Of a stretch of 64,000 nucleotides of DNA, positions 62,201 to 64,000 are shown one piece after another. The notes beneath the pieces were generated by a model, which saw nothing but the letters and a program-made list of their open reading frames with translations, was not told the origin of the DNA and made no database searches. Where the stretch lies: contig MDYQ01000021.1 of the NCBI GenBank assembly GCA_003024175.1, positions 248,001 through 312,000 of the forward strand, read 5' to 3'. The first letter of the stretch is position 1. Each line of letters starts with the position of its first letter. Source of the stretch: Planoprotostelium fungivorum. Lineage: Eukaryota > Evosea > Variosea > Cavosteliida > Cavosteliaceae. Made by a program: the position numbers and the translations under genes.

Positions 62201-64000
62201 CAATCACTTTACTGACATCAGCACCTTCACCCTCCCTTCTTCTATCCACGACTGCAACATGCTGTCCAATTCCTTCGAGTGCCCGATCACATCAGGTCCT
62301 CGACAATTGTGCCAAGCTACTTGTGTCACCAGTGATGTGACCAGCTCGGCTCAATTCAGCATGAGGATCGAAGGTTCTCTAGACACGTTCGATCAGAAGG
62401 CTTATTTGATCGCCCTGTCGACAGTGAGTCGACATTACGATCTTACGGTATGATGACGTCGTAGGTTTTGTCGACAGATGCGAATCGATTCAATATATTG
62501 GACACGAGGCAAGGTAGTGTCATCATTGATGGAGAGATCAGTCCACCCGATGATAAGTAATCGCGATTTCATTCTCATCGTATGCTGATACATCATTCTC
62601 AGGTCCCAATCTGGATCGGCTTCACGTTTGGTCCAACTGATGCAAACCTCTTCCACCAAAACGGCTCTCTCAGCTCTCGGCATCAATGTACTCAGTGTAG
62701 ATAGTGCCATTTCCAGCGGTGAGATCTATCTTTTTATTGAATTCATTTTCCGCAGGTTCTCAAGCCAACTCGAACAATGGAGTTTCGAGAGGGGTCATCA
62801 TAGGTATCGTCGTAGGAGGAGTAGTCCTTTTAGCTCTGTTAGTGGCAGCCATCGTTACCTTGGCCTTGAAGAAGAGGTGAAGAGGAATGGGAGAGATGGA
62901 GACTGAATGCGACAGACGTGTGACGCAGATCATGCAGCAGACGATCGATCTGGAAAATATCGATCTCGGTTCAGCCAAGCGTTCGATCGTGAGATTTCGA
63001 AGTGAGATCTGCACATACTGACGCGTTGTAGATCGATTATGAAGAGGTGTCGGATATGAAGGTATGTTCATCTCTTCTTCGATGGATTCTGATCGAAAAT
63101 TCAGGAAGTTGGATCTGGAGCCTTCGGTATCGTATTTCAAGGAACGTGGAGAGAATTAAAGGTTGCCGTGAAACAGGTGAGAGGAGAGAAGAAGGGAGAG
63201 AAGGTGACGACGAGACAGATTCGATCAGAGCACGTGACGAGAGAGCAAGTGGAATCGTTCTTGAAGGAAGTGGCCATTCTGCAGAACCTCAGATCCCATC
63301 CTGTGAGTTGATATTTTTGATGTCACGGTATATCATCTCTGTACTCACTGGATGGATAGAATGTGGTTCTATTCATAGGTATGACGATCCCTCCTCAACC
63401 ACTGACTATGATCACGTGAGTTCACCGTCATTCCATCTTCAACTCATCGAAATTCAGCGAATTCTGCGAGGGAGGCAGTCTGTTTGATCACTTGAGGAAT
63501 CACGAGGCCGATCTACCCTTGAAGATGAGTTGGATTGTGGGAATAGGTGCTGTACTCTGTCTAAAGCCAATTTTATTGACATTATACAGCTCTCGGTATG
63601 CTTCACTTGCACAAGGAGAACGTCGTCCATCGTGATGTGAGTCGACGTGTGTGCATGTGAAGGAAGGCTGACCCTGTGCAGCTTGCCGTGAGAAACATCT
63701 TGCTGACAAAGCATCTGGAACCGAAGGTCACAGACTTTGGCATGAGCAGAGTGACTGAGGCAGCTGAAGAGGGTGGTTCCAAGTGAGAAGTGATAGACTG
63801 AGCATATGAGCTGACGGTCTGCAGAACGGATAATAACATCGGACCCGTCAAATGGTACACAATCTCATCTCTCTTGTCTTCTGTCATCTCTCTCTTGTCT
63901 TCTCTGTCTGACTGAGATAACAGGATGGCGCCTGAAGCTCTGAAAGAGAGAAAGTACTCGAACAAGAGTGATGTCTGGTCTTTCGGTGTTGTCATCTGGT
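56264..64000 (+). CDS. GH5-GH5-LRR receptor tyrosine-kinase-like protein (3' end outside window)
   Basis: Signal peptide [22 protein letters not shown]5 domain 1 (about 56.3-57.9 kb) resembles fungal exo-beta-1,3-glucanase: [42 protein letters not shown], acid/base Glu in NEP (57122-57130), nucleophile Glu in GEW (57580-57588). GH5 domain 2 (57.9-59.25 kb): [41 protein letters not shown], but NDP (58631-58639) and DAF (58989-58997). The same exon that ends domain 2 enters an LRR N-cap ([23 protein letters not shown]...[11 protein letters not shown]). About 25 plant/slime-mould-type LRRs follow (59.5-62.3 kb), then a TM ([20 protein letters not shown], 62794-62877) and a kinase: [17 protein letters not shown] (63162-63173), HRDLAVRN, DFG (63733-63741), [20 protein letters not shown]. 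All catalytic residues are present. It probably senses or digests beta-glucan at the cell surface. Confidence 0.88.
62794..62877 (+). other. Transmembrane segment of the GH5-LRR receptor kinase
   Basis: A run of about 25 hydrophobic residues ([20 protein letters not shown] then IVTLAL) followed by KKR, a stop-transfer signal. It places GH5 and LRR parts outside and the kinase inside. Confidence 0.9.

Overview
This is a compact, intron-rich nuclear window from a free-living eukaryote. Genes lie on both strands, often 6 to 200 bp apart, and almost every gene is cut by very short GT-AG introns (about 35 to 60 bp, usually starting gtgag). The mixture points to an amoebozoan: TIG/IPT receptors, LRR receptor kinases of slime-mould style, a hybrid histidine kinase, a G-alpha protein, a diaphanous-type formin, a PTEN homologue and an axonemal CCDC39 protein. 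A protosteloid amoeba with a flagellate stage, such as Planoprotostelium, fits best. That species-level guess is inference; no database was searched.

Left part (1-12.2 kb): the 3' part of CDC45, the NatC subunit NAA38, a CLYBL-type citramalyl-CoA lyase, axonemal CCDC39, and a DENND3-like DENN-WD40 Rab GEF. Next (12.4-26.4 kb): a receptor with TIG repeats, a GPS autoproteolysis motif, one membrane span and a pseudokinase; a hybrid histidine kinase; a PTEN-C2-PH protein; and a Ulp1/SENP SUMO protease. Middle (26.7-38.4 kb): NAC-beta/BTF3, Tctex1 dynein light chain, ribosomal protein uL22 (RPL17), a secreted protein of five tandem modules (three almost identical), a T4 Rnl1-type RNA ligase, PIG-F and a divergent mitochondrial-carrier-like protein. 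Then (38.4-55.5 kb): a formin, a Cof-type HAD phosphatase, a FYVE-like zinc-finger protein, a small hydrophilic ORF, a G-alpha subunit, the splicing helicase DHX38/PRP16 and MGST3. The right end (56.3-64 kb) is one very large gene that runs off the window. It encodes a signal peptide, two GH5 exo-glucanase domains, a long LRR array, one membrane span and an apparently active tyrosine-kinase-like domain.

Two things stand out. First, the GH5-GH5-LRR-kinase receptor: the first glycosidase domain keeps both catalytic glutamates and the second has lost both, which suggests a beta-glucan-cleaving and/or glucan-sensing receptor. Second, a short element with core CGTTGTAGATG recurs in introns of many unrelated genes, often as a perfect or near-perfect palindrome and sometimes supplying the 3' splice site. 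A second palindrome, TGACGTCA, also recurs in introns. I saw no rRNA, tRNA or CRISPR.
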